A stretch of DNA of 11,864 bases from an uncultured Opitutia bacterium (GTDB lineage: Bacteria > Verrucomicrobiota > Verrucomicrobiia > Opitutales > UBA953). The notes beneath the pieces were generated by a model. The model worked only from the letters and a program-made list of their open reading frames with translations. It did not search any database and was not told the DNA's origin. This document shows positions 1 through 6,540 of the stretch, piece by piece. Position numbers and translations under genes: made by a program. The stretch is taken from contig CAIYUD010000182.1 in NCBI GenBank assembly GCA_903929325.1, positions 1 through 11,864 of the forward strand. The letters run 5' to 3'. Each line of letters opens with the position of its first letter. Position 1 is the stretch's first letter.

Positions 1-292
1 CGATGGTGGCACGGCGAGAGCCTTTCATTAAGGTAACTTCAACCGAACAGTTTTCTTTGCGCTGAATCTCTACGTCGATGCGAACCTTGGCTTCGGTTGT
101 GCCCGTGCGCACCAGCGGCTCAATTTCGGTTGTTCGAAACGATCGCAACGTCGTGACAAGTCCAGCGGCCTCAATCAGGTTTGTTTTCCCTTGTCCGTTT
201 TGGCCGACAAGAAAGACGCGCGGTGCATTCGTATCGACATCGGCGAACGCGAGGTTGCGGAAGTCCGCTGTCCTAACGCGTGTTATACGCAT
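1..292 (-). CDS. recF: RecF, DNA replication/repair ATPase (5' part of gene, cut by window edge)
   Basis: RecF binds gapped DNA and helps load RecA through RecFOR at stalled forks and gaps. Only the first 97 codons are present, because the gene runs off the left edge. The peptide opens MRITRVRTADFRNLAF, the usual RecF start in which a conserved R-N-L follows the first beta strand. A Walker A loop GQNGQGKT lies at residues 30-37, followed by N-L-I-E-A and, about ten residues on, the L-R-S-F-R stretch typical of RecF. The C-terminal Walker B and signature motifs lie outside the window. The ATG is 4 bases beyond the stop of the upstream LysM lipoprotein gene, so translation is probably coupled and recF is probably the last visible gene of the menB operon. 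No Shine-Dalgarno is visible. Identity is firm; whether the full gene is intact cannot be seen. Confidence 0.93.
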   Translation of the reverse strand, partial: MRITRVRTADFRNLAFADVDTNAPRVFLVGQNGQGKTNLIEAAGLVTTLRSFRTTEIEPLVRTGTTEAKVRIDVEIQRKENCSVEVTLMKGSRRATI

Positions 293-296
293 GCAC

Positions 297-1088
297 TTAT
301 TTGGGAATAACCAAGATCATCCCAATCTTCAGGCTGGGATTAGGACCTAAACCGAGTTTATCCGTGTTCGCCTTTTGGATATCAGTCGTACGTGAGGTTA
401 CCCCGTACATTTTCCGTGAGATTGAATAGAGGTTATCGCCTTGTACGACCGTGTAGCTACGTGCGCCCGCAGGGAGAATGACGGGTGCAGTTGGAACGAC
501 TGTCGGCGTATTGGTAAATCCACCAAAGTTACTTCCTGTTGCGGGAGAGTTTTCCGTACTGCGGTTCTTGCGGTAGAGATCTTCTAGTTCGCGTTTCAGT
601 CGGCTGTTTTCAGTTTGGAGCTGGCTGATACGTTGCGCGGAATCTACAGAAATAGAAGTGCCATCAGGTTCATAGGGCTGACCAGGTATTTGCTGAAGGT
701 AAGCTTTGGTTGCGGTCTGGATAAGCTGCGCAACTGCTGCTGTTCGGTCGGGTTTATTTTTTAAACGGATACTTTGCTTGAAATGGTAGATGGCAGGAAG
801 CGGATCCTTGAGTTCTAGGTACAGTCGGCCAGCTTCGAGGTGTGCCTCGGGTGATTCCGCGCGTGCATCGATGACTTTAAGGTAACATTCCAAGGCGCGA
901 CGGGGATCGCCTTGTTGTTGATAGGTCATGGCCTGACGGAAATTATTGTTTTCCGTTTCAGGTCCTTCGCTCTTTGCGGAAGAGTTATCGCAACCTGAAA
1001 TTAGAAGAAGGGAGAGGGCGAGGAGGACGCGCACGGCTGTTGGACATTCCCAGTGAGGGGCCTTTCCTTCAATCTCAAAGCGTGCCAT
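297..1088 (-). CDS. TPR and LysM domain lipoprotein, probably envelope/peptidoglycan-binding
   Basis: The 263-residue protein carries a hydrophobic segment (residues 19-31, VRVLLALSLLLIS) ending in a lipobox at Cys33, so it is probably a lipoprotein. Residues 47-115 form about two TPR-like helical repeats (QQGDPRRALECYLKVI, then EAGRLYLELKDPLPAIYHF). Residues 150-176 are heptad-rich and probably coiled coil, followed by a Thr/Pro/Ser-rich linker. A LysM domain at 211-262 (SYTVVQGDNLYSISRKMYG ... MILVIP) should bind peptidoglycan. The ATG used here overlaps the end of the upstream epimerase gene by 14 bases and gives an unusually long n-region for a signal peptide. A GTG at codon 19 would give a compact one starting just before the hydrophobic core, so the true start is uncertain. 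The stop is 4 bases before recF. The domain calls are good; the biological role (cell envelope or division scaffold) is inference. Confidence 0.82.
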   Translation of the reverse strand: MARFEIEGKAPHWECPTAVRVLLALSLLLISGCDNSSAKSEGPETENNNFRQAMTYQQQGDPRRALECYLKVIDARAESPEAHLEAGRLYLELKDPLPAIYHFKQSIRLKNKPDRTAAVAQLIQTATKAYLQQIPGQPYEPDGTSISVDSAQRISQLQTENSRLKRELEDLYRKNRSTENSPATGSNFGGFTNTPTVVPTAPVILPAGARSYTVVQGDNLYSISRKMYGVTSRTTDIQKANTDKLGLGPNPSLKIGMILVIPK

Positions 1089-2019
1089 CGAGACGGCGAC
1101 GACGCAGCTCGCGCCACTGAGGGTTCATTCCAGTCAGGCCCACATCCATGGCAAACCCGAGTGCATCGGTCTTACCGTCAAACCTGAAGCCCGTCCTTAG
1201 GGCACTGGCCGGGACCACGCGTCGGCTCGAAAGTAAGGTCTCTTCAGCCATTTGGCCGTAGACAGCACGCAATACCCACGCAGGGGCAGGCATGATGGTA
1301 GGTCGTCGCATCACCTGGCCTAGGGTGGCCGTAAAATCAAGGTTACGGACGGGGTGGGGGTGGACGGCGTTGACAACCCCAGCCGGGCCGTTTTCCGACA
1401 AGCAGCGATGAACTAGTCGGCAGAGGTCTTCACGGCTGATCCAAGACATCCATTGTTTACCTGAACCGATTCGTCCGCCGAGTCCGAGGTTGAAGATAGG
1501 CTTCATCTTGGCGAGGGCGCCGCCTGAACCGATGACAACGCCGGTGCGCAGGATCACGGTGCGGGTGGCGGGGCTGAGCCGAGCGAGCGGGGCCTCCCAG
1601 TCGCGGCATACGCCGCCGAGGAAGGTGGAGTCGTCGAGAGGAGCTGTCTCATTAAGTTCTGCTTCCGCATGTGCGGCATAGCGGTTGATGCCCGACATCG
1701 AAACGATAACGCGCGGGATGATTCCTGCGCGGTTGAGCGTATCGATGAGAAGGTTGGTTGTGCCGACGCGGCTGGTATGGATTTCTTCGCGCGCCTTGGC
1801 GGTCCAGCGCACGGCAATGGGCGATCCGGCAAGATTGATGATGGCGTCAGCACCGCGAAGCGTCTCGACGTCCATCCATCCGCTGGCGACGTCGTACCCG
1901 CCAGGTCCACGCGTACGCGAATGCAGAAGGGTGACCGACTTAGGGCCTAGGAAATCGCAGATCGATTGTCCGACGAATCCGCTACCGCCAAGAATAACGA
2001 TTTTAGCATCCGGTTTCAT
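1075..2019 (-). CDS. SDR39U1/YfcH-type (TIGR01777 family) NAD(P)-binding epimerase-like protein
   Basis: An atypical short-chain dehydrogenase of the TIGR01777/SDR39U1 group, whose substrates are mostly unknown. The chosen ATG gives 314 residues. The Rossmann motif GGSGFVG is at 11-17, the N-L-A-G-S-P-I segment at 62-68, and T-S-R-V-G-T follows at 82-87. The conserved block LRTGVVIGSGGALAKM starts at 157, followed by GLGGRIGSGKQWMSWI from 179, which is diagnostic for the family. The C-terminal DUF1731-like part includes R-T-G-F-R-F at 275-280. A basic tail of about 25 residues follows, slightly longer than usual. The segment aligning with the usual S-A-x-x-x-Y-Y-G reads SMSGINRY, with Tyr114 the likely catalytic tyrosine. 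This start makes an ATGA 4-base overlap with the preceding methyltransferase and puts the first beta strand near the N-terminus; an ATG at 2046 would add nine residues and a longer overlap. The gene is more GC-rich than menB or lysM. Confidence 0.88.
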   Translation of the reverse strand: MKPDAKIVILGGSGFVGQSICDFLGPKSVTLLHSRTRGPGGYDVASGWMDVETLRGADAIINLAGSPIAVRWTAKAREEIHTSRVGTTNLLIDTLNRAGIIPRVIVSMSGINRYAAHAEAELNETAPLDDSTFLGGVCRDWEAPLARLSPATRTVILRTGVVIGSGGALAKMKPIFNLGLGGRIGSGKQWMSWISREDLCRLVHRCLSENGPAGVVNAVHPHPVRNLDFTATLGQVMRRPTIMPAPAWVLRAVYGQMAEETLLSSRRVVPASALRTGFRFDGKTDALGFAMDVGLTGMNPQWRELRRRRLDGTL

Positions 2020-2579
2020 GCCTTGCATGTTACGCAAAGAATCCATGGTCGCCCTGTACCAATTTCGCGACCGAAACGTTGGACAGTGTGGCCCGCTTCT
2101 TCGCAGGAAACTCCAAATGCATCGACGGTTTCAGATTCAACTTCTCCGCCAGGGTGTCCGGTATAAACTACGCAAATAACACGTCCACCCGACCGTAAAG
2201 CTCCGAGGGCTCCATGCAGTGCTTGGCCAGTTGTCAGCGGTTTAGTTGTCAGCGAATGATCAGATCCAGGTAGGTAACCCAGATTGAAGAGCACACAGTC
2301 TACTTTTCCGCGATAGTCTGCGGGAATAAGACTGGCGATTTTTGCATGGTCAGCGACGCGTAGGTCGCAACTGCGATGCAGGTCTTCTGCCACAACTTTT
2401 GTTTGCGTGGTAGCAATAGCGAGCGGTTGGATGTCGATAGAAAGTACATGTCCAGTTGCACCAACGCGTCGGGCAAGAAAGAGAGTATCTTGGCCGTTAC
2501 CAGCAGTTGCATCGACGGCATAGCCTCCTGCCACCAGGACTTCGGACGCTAATTGATGTGCGAGACCCGTAAGTCGCAC
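2016..2579 (-). CDS. mnmM: Class I SAM methyltransferase of the YtqB/MnmM (rRNA_methylase-like) family
   Basis: This protein resembles B. subtilis YtqB/MnmM, which methylates the nm5 group of wobble 2-thiouridine in tRNA. With the GTG start used here it has 187 residues, close to YtqB. The SAM-binding motif DATAGNGQDTLFLA starts at residue 23, the acidic ribose-binding end of beta 2 is S-I-D-I-Q (47-51), and the family signature NLGYLPGSDHS begins at 99. The C-terminus has the usual ICVVYTGHPGG and GRPWILCV strands. The open frame continues upstream to a GTG at 2636 and an ATG at 2630 inside menB. I prefer the GTG at 2579, one base after the menB stop, because LTGLAHQLASEVL is where family members normally begin. 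None of these starts has a good Shine-Dalgarno. Family assignment is firm. The exact tRNA substrate is inferred from the family, and the symbol is tentative. Confidence 0.85.
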   Translation of the reverse strand: MRLTGLAHQLASEVLVAGGYAVDATAGNGQDTLFLARRVGATGHVLSIDIQPLAIATTQTKVVAEDLHRSCDLRVADHAKIASLIPADYRGKVDCVLFNLGYLPGSDHSLTTKPLTTGQALHGALGALRSGGRVICVVYTGHPGGEVESETVDAFGVSCEEAGHTVQRFGREIGTGRPWILCVTCKA

Positions 2580-2580
2580 T

Positions 2581-3423
2581 TTACGGGAGCCAAGGGTATT
2601 TACCAAAGTTGGGTGGGCGTTTCTCGACATAAGCACGGTGTCCTTCTTCGCCTTGTTCGGTTAGGTAGTAGAGGAGGGTGGCGTTACCCGCGAGCTCTTG
2701 AATCCCTGCTTGTCCGTCGAGTTCTGCATTAAAGGCAGATTTGAGACAGCGGATAGCGAGTGGGCTTTGCGCTGTGACTTCGCGTGCCCAGCTAACACCT
2801 TCGTCGTCAAGTTTATCAACCGGAACCACGGCATTCACTAAACCCATCTCAAGTGCCTGTGTGGCATTGTATTGTCGGCAAAGGTACCAAATTTCACGGG
2901 CCTTTTTCTGTCCAACGATACGAGCAAGGTAGGCAGCGCCAAAACCACCATCGAAACTCCCGACGCGCGGACCTGTTTGTCCGAAGACTGCATTTTCAGC
3001 AGCAATGGTTAAGTCGCAGACAACGTGAAGTACATGGCCTCCGCCGATGGCAAAGCCAGAGACGAGTGCGATGACCACTTTGGGCATCGAGCGAATCAGT
3101 TTTTGAAGATCGAGAACATTTAAGCGAGGCACGCCATCTTTACCAATATAGCCGCCAGCTTGTTCGCCACGTATCTTCTGATCGCCCCCTGAGCAAAATG
3201 CATGTTTACCATCGGTCTGTGGATTTGCACCGCGTAGGAGTACGACCGCAATCGAGGTATCCTCGCGTGCGTCGTTAAAAGCTTTAATCATTTCAGCGAT
3301 GGTATCGGGCGTGAATGCGTTCCGACGGTCGGGCCGGTTAATGGTCACACGGGCAATACCCTCGGCCTTCTCGTAAATGATATCCGAGAAGGTCCCCTGG
3401 GCTTTCCAAGCGGGTTGAGTCAT
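2581..3423 (-). CDS. menB: 1,4-dihydroxy-2-naphthoyl-CoA synthase (MenB), menaquinone biosynthesis
   Basis: MenB closes the naphthoate ring by intramolecular Claisen condensation of o-succinylbenzoyl-CoA, a cytoplasmic step of menaquinone synthesis. The 280-residue protein matches the E. coli enzyme along its length. It has INRPDRRNAF at 28-37, the CoA/oxyanion segment FCSGGDQKIRG at 76-86, LNVLDLQ at 101-107, GFAIGGGHVLH at 123-133, GQTGPRVGSFDGGFGAAY at 148-165, and the terminal K-R-P-P-N-F. Gly151 and Trp179 correspond to E. coli Gly156 and Trp184, marking a type I bicarbonate-dependent enzyme, and Ser156 and Asp158 match the catalytic Ser161/Asp163. The ATG at 3423 fits the family; the open frame reaches 3498, but that extension has no family counterpart. 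This is the first gene of the minus-strand operon, divergent from the small plus-strand gene. No other men gene is in the window. No Shine-Dalgarno is seen. Confidence 0.96.
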   Translation of the reverse strand: MTQPAWKAQGTFSDIIYEKAEGIARVTINRPDRRNAFTPDTIAEMIKAFNDAREDTSIAVVLLRGANPQTDGKHAFCSGGDQKIRGEQAGGYIGKDGVPRLNVLDLQKLIRSMPKVVIALVSGFAIGGGHVLHVVCDLTIAAENAVFGQTGPRVGSFDGGFGAAYLARIVGQKKAREIWYLCRQYNATQALEMGLVNAVVPVDKLDDEGVSWAREVTAQSPLAIRCLKSAFNAELDGQAGIQELAGNATLLYYLTEQGEEGHRAYVEKRPPNFGKYPWLP

Positions 3424-3514
3424 GGGCTTAAGTTGAAGGGGATTTCTAGAGAAAGCGAGTATGAGAGGGGTCTCGCTTGAAAAAGCCGTAAGGCTCACTC
3501 AGCATACGGGTCTC
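3424..3514. promoter_or_regulatory. Divergent intergenic region between menB and the small hypothetical gene
   Basis: This 91-base gap is the only non-coding DNA between two divergent genes, so it should hold both promoters. I could not find a convincing -35/-10 pair on either strand. A TTGAAG at 3433-3438 with only a poor -10 match 17-18 bases downstream is the best plus-strand candidate. A small hairpin with AGCC and GGCT arms is present near 3484-3495. The call rests on gene layout alone. Confidence 0.35.
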
Positions 3515-3976
3515 ATGCCTGCCTTGACTCCCGAACAACGCCAAAAGGTTACCCGCTGGGTTGCGGATGGAGCGTCACTTTCCGAAGTGCAGCAACGCCT
3601 TCAATCGGAGCTTAACCTTTCGATGACGTATATGGACGTCCGTTTTCTGGTGGATGATTTAGACCTTACCTTGGTGGAAAAGATTGAACCGAAGGTAGAA
3701 GCGCCGGCCGCAGGTTCGGAGGCAATAGCTCCTGCCACAGAAGCAGTAGCAAGTTCTGCAGGAAAAGTCTCGGTATCCGTCGATTCAATTGCGCACCCTG
3801 GATACTCGGTCACCGGTCAAGTAACCTTCTCGGATGGTCAGACGGCGAAATGGTTTGTCGATATGGAAGGTCGCCCCGGTCTCCAGGCAACAACCCCAGG
3901 GTATCGTCCAACCCCCGCCGACATCCAAGAATTCCAAGTCTTACTCGACGCGGAGTTTCGTAAGTTGGGGTACTGA
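3515..3976 (+). CDS. Conserved-looking hypothetical protein, helical N-terminus plus beta-rich C-terminus
   Basis: I do not recognise this 153-residue protein. Residues 1-50 (from MPALTPEQRQKVTRWVADGA) read as two or three amphipathic helices with a possible helix-turn-helix spacing (WVADGASLSEVQQRL). Residues 61-82 are an Ala/Pro/Glu-rich flexible linker. Residues 83-153 look like a compact beta-rich domain (GKVSVSVDSIAHPGYSVTG, V-T-F-S-D-G-Q, KWFVDMEGRPGL) closed by a helix (DIQEFQVLLDAEFRKLGY). There is no signal peptide or membrane segment, so it is probably cytoplasmic. The frame is open from an ATG at 3461, but the ATG at 3515 gives a more natural start and leaves room for promoters against menB. 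It is the only plus-strand gene here and converges on the hydrolase gene with 6 bases between stops. It could be a small regulator or nucleic-acid-binding protein, but that is speculative. Confidence 0.75.
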   Translation: MPALTPEQRQKVTRWVADGASLSEVQQRLQSELNLSMTYMDVRFLVDDLDLTLVEKIEPKVEAPAAGSEAIAPATEAVASSAGKVSVSVDSIAHPGYSVTGQVTFSDGQTAKWFVDMEGRPGLQATTPGYRPTPADIQEFQVLLDAEFRKLGY

Positions 3977-3982
3977 GTCCCT

Positions 3983-5077
3983 TCAGCGGGCTAGCACCTC
4001 GACTTTGTCGACGACGCCCTTCAGGTAGGGTTTGAGACCGTCCTCCGTCAATGTCGACACGCCCGACCTGTCCGACTTGAGATGCGCGTCGAGGAACAGC
4101 AGGATGGCGGCTCGGGTGATAGGCTGCACATCCTCGCGGCTTGAGGAGGTCTGTGCCTTGCGACTGGATCCGGATGAGTCGGTGAAATCCAAGTGCTTGG
4201 CGTTGGCGAGCCAGACAAAGCGATGATCCCCCTTGGGCCAGAGCGCGAATCCTTCGCGGCGGTTCTCAGCTGGCGAACCGTTTTGCTGGCGGTCCTGCGT
4301 CCCGCTGATGCCGAGCATCGGCACCCTGAGCGAGGCGAAGCTCTCGCCAAGGAAGAAGGGCTCGCCGACGCCCTGCGGAGACAGCGATACTCCGCAACGT
4401 ACGCGCCGGTCTGACAAATCCGGACCGAGCCCCTTGCCGGGGGCGACGGTCGGTCTCAGCCAGTCGAGCGCGGGACGCATCCCGCAGGTGACCATGGCGG
4501 TGTAGGCGCCGAAGGAGTGGCCAATGATGCCGATACGGCTCAGGTCGATTCGCCCCTGCAATCTGCCCTCGGCCTCGTTCTGTTTCGTCGCCCAGTCGAT
4601 GACGAAGCTGATATCCTTCGGCCGGGTCAGCACCTCGTCGGCGTCATGGATCATGGCGTCGATGTTTTGCATAAGTCGAATACCTTGTGTCAGGCGTTCC
4701 CGGTTGCTGCCCACATGCTCGAGGCACATCACGACATAACCATGGGAGGCAAGGTGCTGGGCCTGTGCGAAATGGGTGTCCCAGTCGCCGCCGGCACCAT
4801 GCGAGAAGATGATCAGAGGCATGGCGCTTGCGCCGGCAGGGAGGTGGACCTTAACGGGCACAAGGCGTCCCGAGCCGATGTCGGTTTTCGCTGCGCGACG
4901 AGGGAGGAGGCGAGGGCGTTCCGAGGCCTCTGCAGCCGACGGCCTTGAGGCGTCCCTTAAGGTTGCGAACTCGATTGTCTCGACAGCAAGCGGTCCGCAC
5001 ATCGATGCATCGGCCGCTCGCAGTTCGGCTGAAAGAAAGGATAGGATTGCGATGATGGAGGCGAGACGGCGCATCAT
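3983..5077 (-). CDS. Secreted alpha/beta hydrolase, dienelactone hydrolase/PAF-acetylhydrolase-like
   Basis: The 364-residue protein begins with a Sec signal peptide (MMRRLASIIAILSFLSAELRA, likely cut near residues 21-22), so it acts in the periplasm or outside the cell. The alpha/beta-hydrolase core follows: oxyanion segment F-S-H-G-A-G-G at 91-97, nucleophile elbow GHSFGAY with Ser188, probable acid Asp262 in S-G-T-Q-D, and probable base His295 in A-N-A-K-H-L-D. This layout matches COG4188-type predicted dienelactone hydrolases and platelet-activating-factor acetylhydrolase or cutinase-like esterases; the substrate cannot be told. It lies 41 bases after ispD on the same strand and may be co-transcribed, though the function does not fit. 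It is richer in G+C than ispD and menB (sampled lines 55-73% against 42-52%), which may indicate later acquisition. The two adjacent ATG codons make the start ambiguous by one residue. Confidence 0.85.
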   Translation of the reverse strand: MMRRLASIIAILSFLSAELRAADASMCGPLAVETIEFATLRDASRPSAAEASERPRLLPRRAAKTDIGSGRLVPVKVHLPAGASAMPLIIFSHGAGGDWDTHFAQAQHLASHGYVVMCLEHVGSNRERLTQGIRLMQNIDAMIHDADEVLTRPKDISFVIDWATKQNEAEGRLQGRIDLSRIGIIGHSFGAYTAMVTCGMRPALDWLRPTVAPGKGLGPDLSDRRVRCGVSLSPQGVGEPFFLGESFASLRVPMLGISGTQDRQQNGSPAENRREGFALWPKGDHRFVWLANAKHLDFTDSSGSSRKAQTSSSREDVQPITRAAILLFLDAHLKSDRSGVSTLTEDGLKPYLKGVVDKVEVLAR

Positions 5078-5118
5078 CGGTTTAAACCCCGTTCCACGCT
5101 GATAGTTACGATCTGCGC

Positions 5119-5826
5119 CTAGCGGCGTGACCCCAGGATCATCTCTGCCAGCGCTAAATCCGCAGGGCGTGTGAGTTTGAGATTCGCATCGAGATTCTCA
5201 ACCAGCGCCACATTTTGTCCAAGTATCGAGACGGCGGAAGAATCATCCGTCACCTTACGGTGTGATTCCTTCACCTTACGGTAGGCTTCGAGTACGAGTG
5301 CGGTTCTAAAAACTTGGGGTGTCTCTGCGCTCCAAACTAAATGTCGATCCGGTGAACTATCCACTGCTGCTTCGCCTGCTCGGGCAATTTTAACAGTATC
5401 CGCTGAACGACTGGCGAGAATCGCTGCACCCACTTCCAGTGCTTTAGCGCGTACTTTTAGGATGGCCTCAGTTGTTACTAAAGGTCGGGCAGCATCGTGG
5501 ATGTGAACGAGTCCTTTATGTTCCGCACATGTTTCCAGTGCGGCTAAAACCGAATCTTGTCTTTCTGCACCGCCTTTAACCCAGCTATCCACCTTAATTT
5601 CGCTGCAGTATTTAGTGACAAGCTCTTGCAGAAATTTCAGCTGTTCGTCGTCGCGGTAGGTTAGAATAATTCGGCCGATGTGACCGGTCGCAGCGAACGC
5701 TCGCAGGCTATGCACAAATACTGGAAGACCGCTCAGTTGCGCCGTTGTTTTATCGGCCACGACACCCTGCATTCGGCGAGCCGAACCTGCTGCCAGTAAG
5801 ATGAGGATGTCGGAAGGTGATGCCAT
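5119..5826 (-). CDS. ispD: 2-C-methyl-D-erythritol 4-phosphate cytidylyltransferase (IspD)
   Basis: IspD transfers CMP from CTP to methylerythritol 4-phosphate in the non-mevalonate isoprenoid pathway, which feeds the prenyl tail of menaquinone. The 235-residue length is normal. The CTP-binding loop LLAAGSARRMQG is at 10-21, with Arg18 equivalent to E. coli Arg20 and Lys26 to Lys27. GGAERQDSVLAAL at 85-97, HDAARPLV at 110-117 (Asp111 for Asp106), S-A-E-T-P-Q-V-F at 166-173, TDDSSAV at 193-199 and NLKLTRPADLALAE at 215-228 (Lys217 for Lys213) are all in place. The loop before Lys26 reads V-V-A-D-K, where most members have P-K-Q, with about one extra residue. The ATG shares its last-base junction with the pyrF stop (TAATG), so translation is probably coupled. 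Confidence 0.94.
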   Translation of the reverse strand: MASPSDILILLAAGSARRMQGVVADKTTAQLSGLPVFVHSLRAFAATGHIGRIILTYRDDEQLKFLQELVTKYCSEIKVDSWVKGGAERQDSVLAALETCAEHKGLVHIHDAARPLVTTEAILKVRAKALEVGAAILASRSADTVKIARAGEAAVDSSPDRHLVWSAETPQVFRTALVLEAYRKVKESHRKVTDDSSAVSILGQNVALVENLDANLKLTRPADLALAEMILGSRR

Positions 5827-6533
5827 TACGCAGATTCGCCAATCTCGCGCTGGATGGCTCGTACAGCAGCGATGGGGTCCTTGGCTTTGAGAATGGGACG
5901 TCCAACGACGATCGCAGAGGCACCTGCGTGCGCGGCCTCAGCAGGCGTCATCACGCGACTTTGGTCATCACCGGCGGCATCGGCTGGACGAATACCGGGT
6001 GTTACGAGCATGGGTGAAGCACCGAGCTCAGAGCGAAGCATTGCAAGTTCGAGTGGCGAGCAGACAAGGCCACGTAGTCCGCTGTCGATCGCCATGCGTG
6101 CGAGTAGGCGAACTTGCTCGGCGGGCGCGCGACCAACTCCGACGGCACTGAGTTGAGCGTCGTCCATCGATGTCAGTACAGTGACACCGAGCAGTGTGCA
6201 GTCGGGTAAATGTTTCGACGCTGCTTCGGCAGCGCGGGCGAGCATGGCAGGTCCGCCTGATGCATGCAGTGTGAGCAGTGAGCAGGGACGTCCGCGCAAA
6301 CTTCCGATAGCCGAAGCGACCGTGTTCGGGATGTCGTGTAATTTGAGATCGAGGAATACTTTGAAGCCGAGGTCGTGGAAAGTATCGACGATACCAGGGC
6401 CGTGACGTGTAAATTGCTGCAGGCCAAGTTTGACCCAGCGGAGTTGACCTGCGAGAGGCTTGGCAAGGGCCACAGCTTCTTCCTGGGTGTCGACGTCCAG
6501 GGCGAGGATGAGGCTGCAGTTAGGGGAAGCCAT
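5826..6533 (-). CDS. pyrF: Orotidine 5'-phosphate decarboxylase (PyrF)
   Basis: PyrF decarboxylates OMP to UMP, the last step of de novo pyrimidine synthesis, as a cytoplasmic homodimer. With the ATG at 6533 the protein has 235 residues, typical for the bacterial group I enzyme. L-A-L-D-V-D is at 10-15, the substrate-contacting lysine is in W-V-K-L-G-L (Lys35), and the catalytic block is DLKLHDIPNTV with Asp62, Lys64 and Asp67. The phosphate-binding C-terminal strands are L-V-T-P-G-I-R-P and I-V-V-G-R-P-I. A TTG at 6560 in the same frame would add nine residues with no family support. The stop overlaps the ispD start by one base. The first gene of its unit, it lies below a 145-base leader that carries repeats. 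Sampled G+C (53-62%) is higher than in coupled ispD. Confidence 0.95.
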   Translation of the reverse strand: MASPNCSLILALDVDTQEEAVALAKPLAGQLRWVKLGLQQFTRHGPGIVDTFHDLGFKVFLDLKLHDIPNTVASAIGSLRGRPCSLLTLHASGGPAMLARAAEAASKHLPDCTLLGVTVLTSMDDAQLSAVGVGRAPAEQVRLLARMAIDSGLRGLVCSPLELAMLRSELGASPMLVTPGIRPADAAGDDQSRVMTPAEAAHAGASAIVVGRPILKAKDPIAAVRAIQREIGESA

Positions 6534-6540
6534 AAGGGTA

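Noticed and set aside
78..350. Plus-strand open frame of 90 codons opposite recF
   Set aside because: The minus strand encodes the RecF Walker A region and the end of the LysM protein, so this is a shadow frame.
1685..2179. Plus-strand open frame of 164 codons opposite the epimerase and methyltransferase
   Set aside because: It spans the junction of two clearly coding minus-strand genes with family motifs, and its translation has no recognisable features.
3424..3498. N-terminal extension of menB to the far upstream start
   Set aside because: The extra 25 residues have no counterpart in MenB proteins, and the ATG at 3423 gives the normal length.
3461..3514. 18-codon N-terminal extension of the small plus-strand protein
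   Set aside because: It would use up most of the divergent promoter gap and adds no structured sequence. The ATG at 3515 is the better start, although the extension cannot be excluded.
3974..3995. Possible bidirectional terminator at the convergent gene ends
   Set aside because: The best hairpin is AG-CCC with GGG-CT and a bulged base, with no U-run on either side.
4517..4948. Plus-strand open frame of 143 codons opposite the alpha/beta hydrolase
   Set aside because: It lies entirely antisense to a well-supported hydrolase with a signal peptide and catalytic triad. High G+C there reduces stop codons, and the translation shows no domain pattern.
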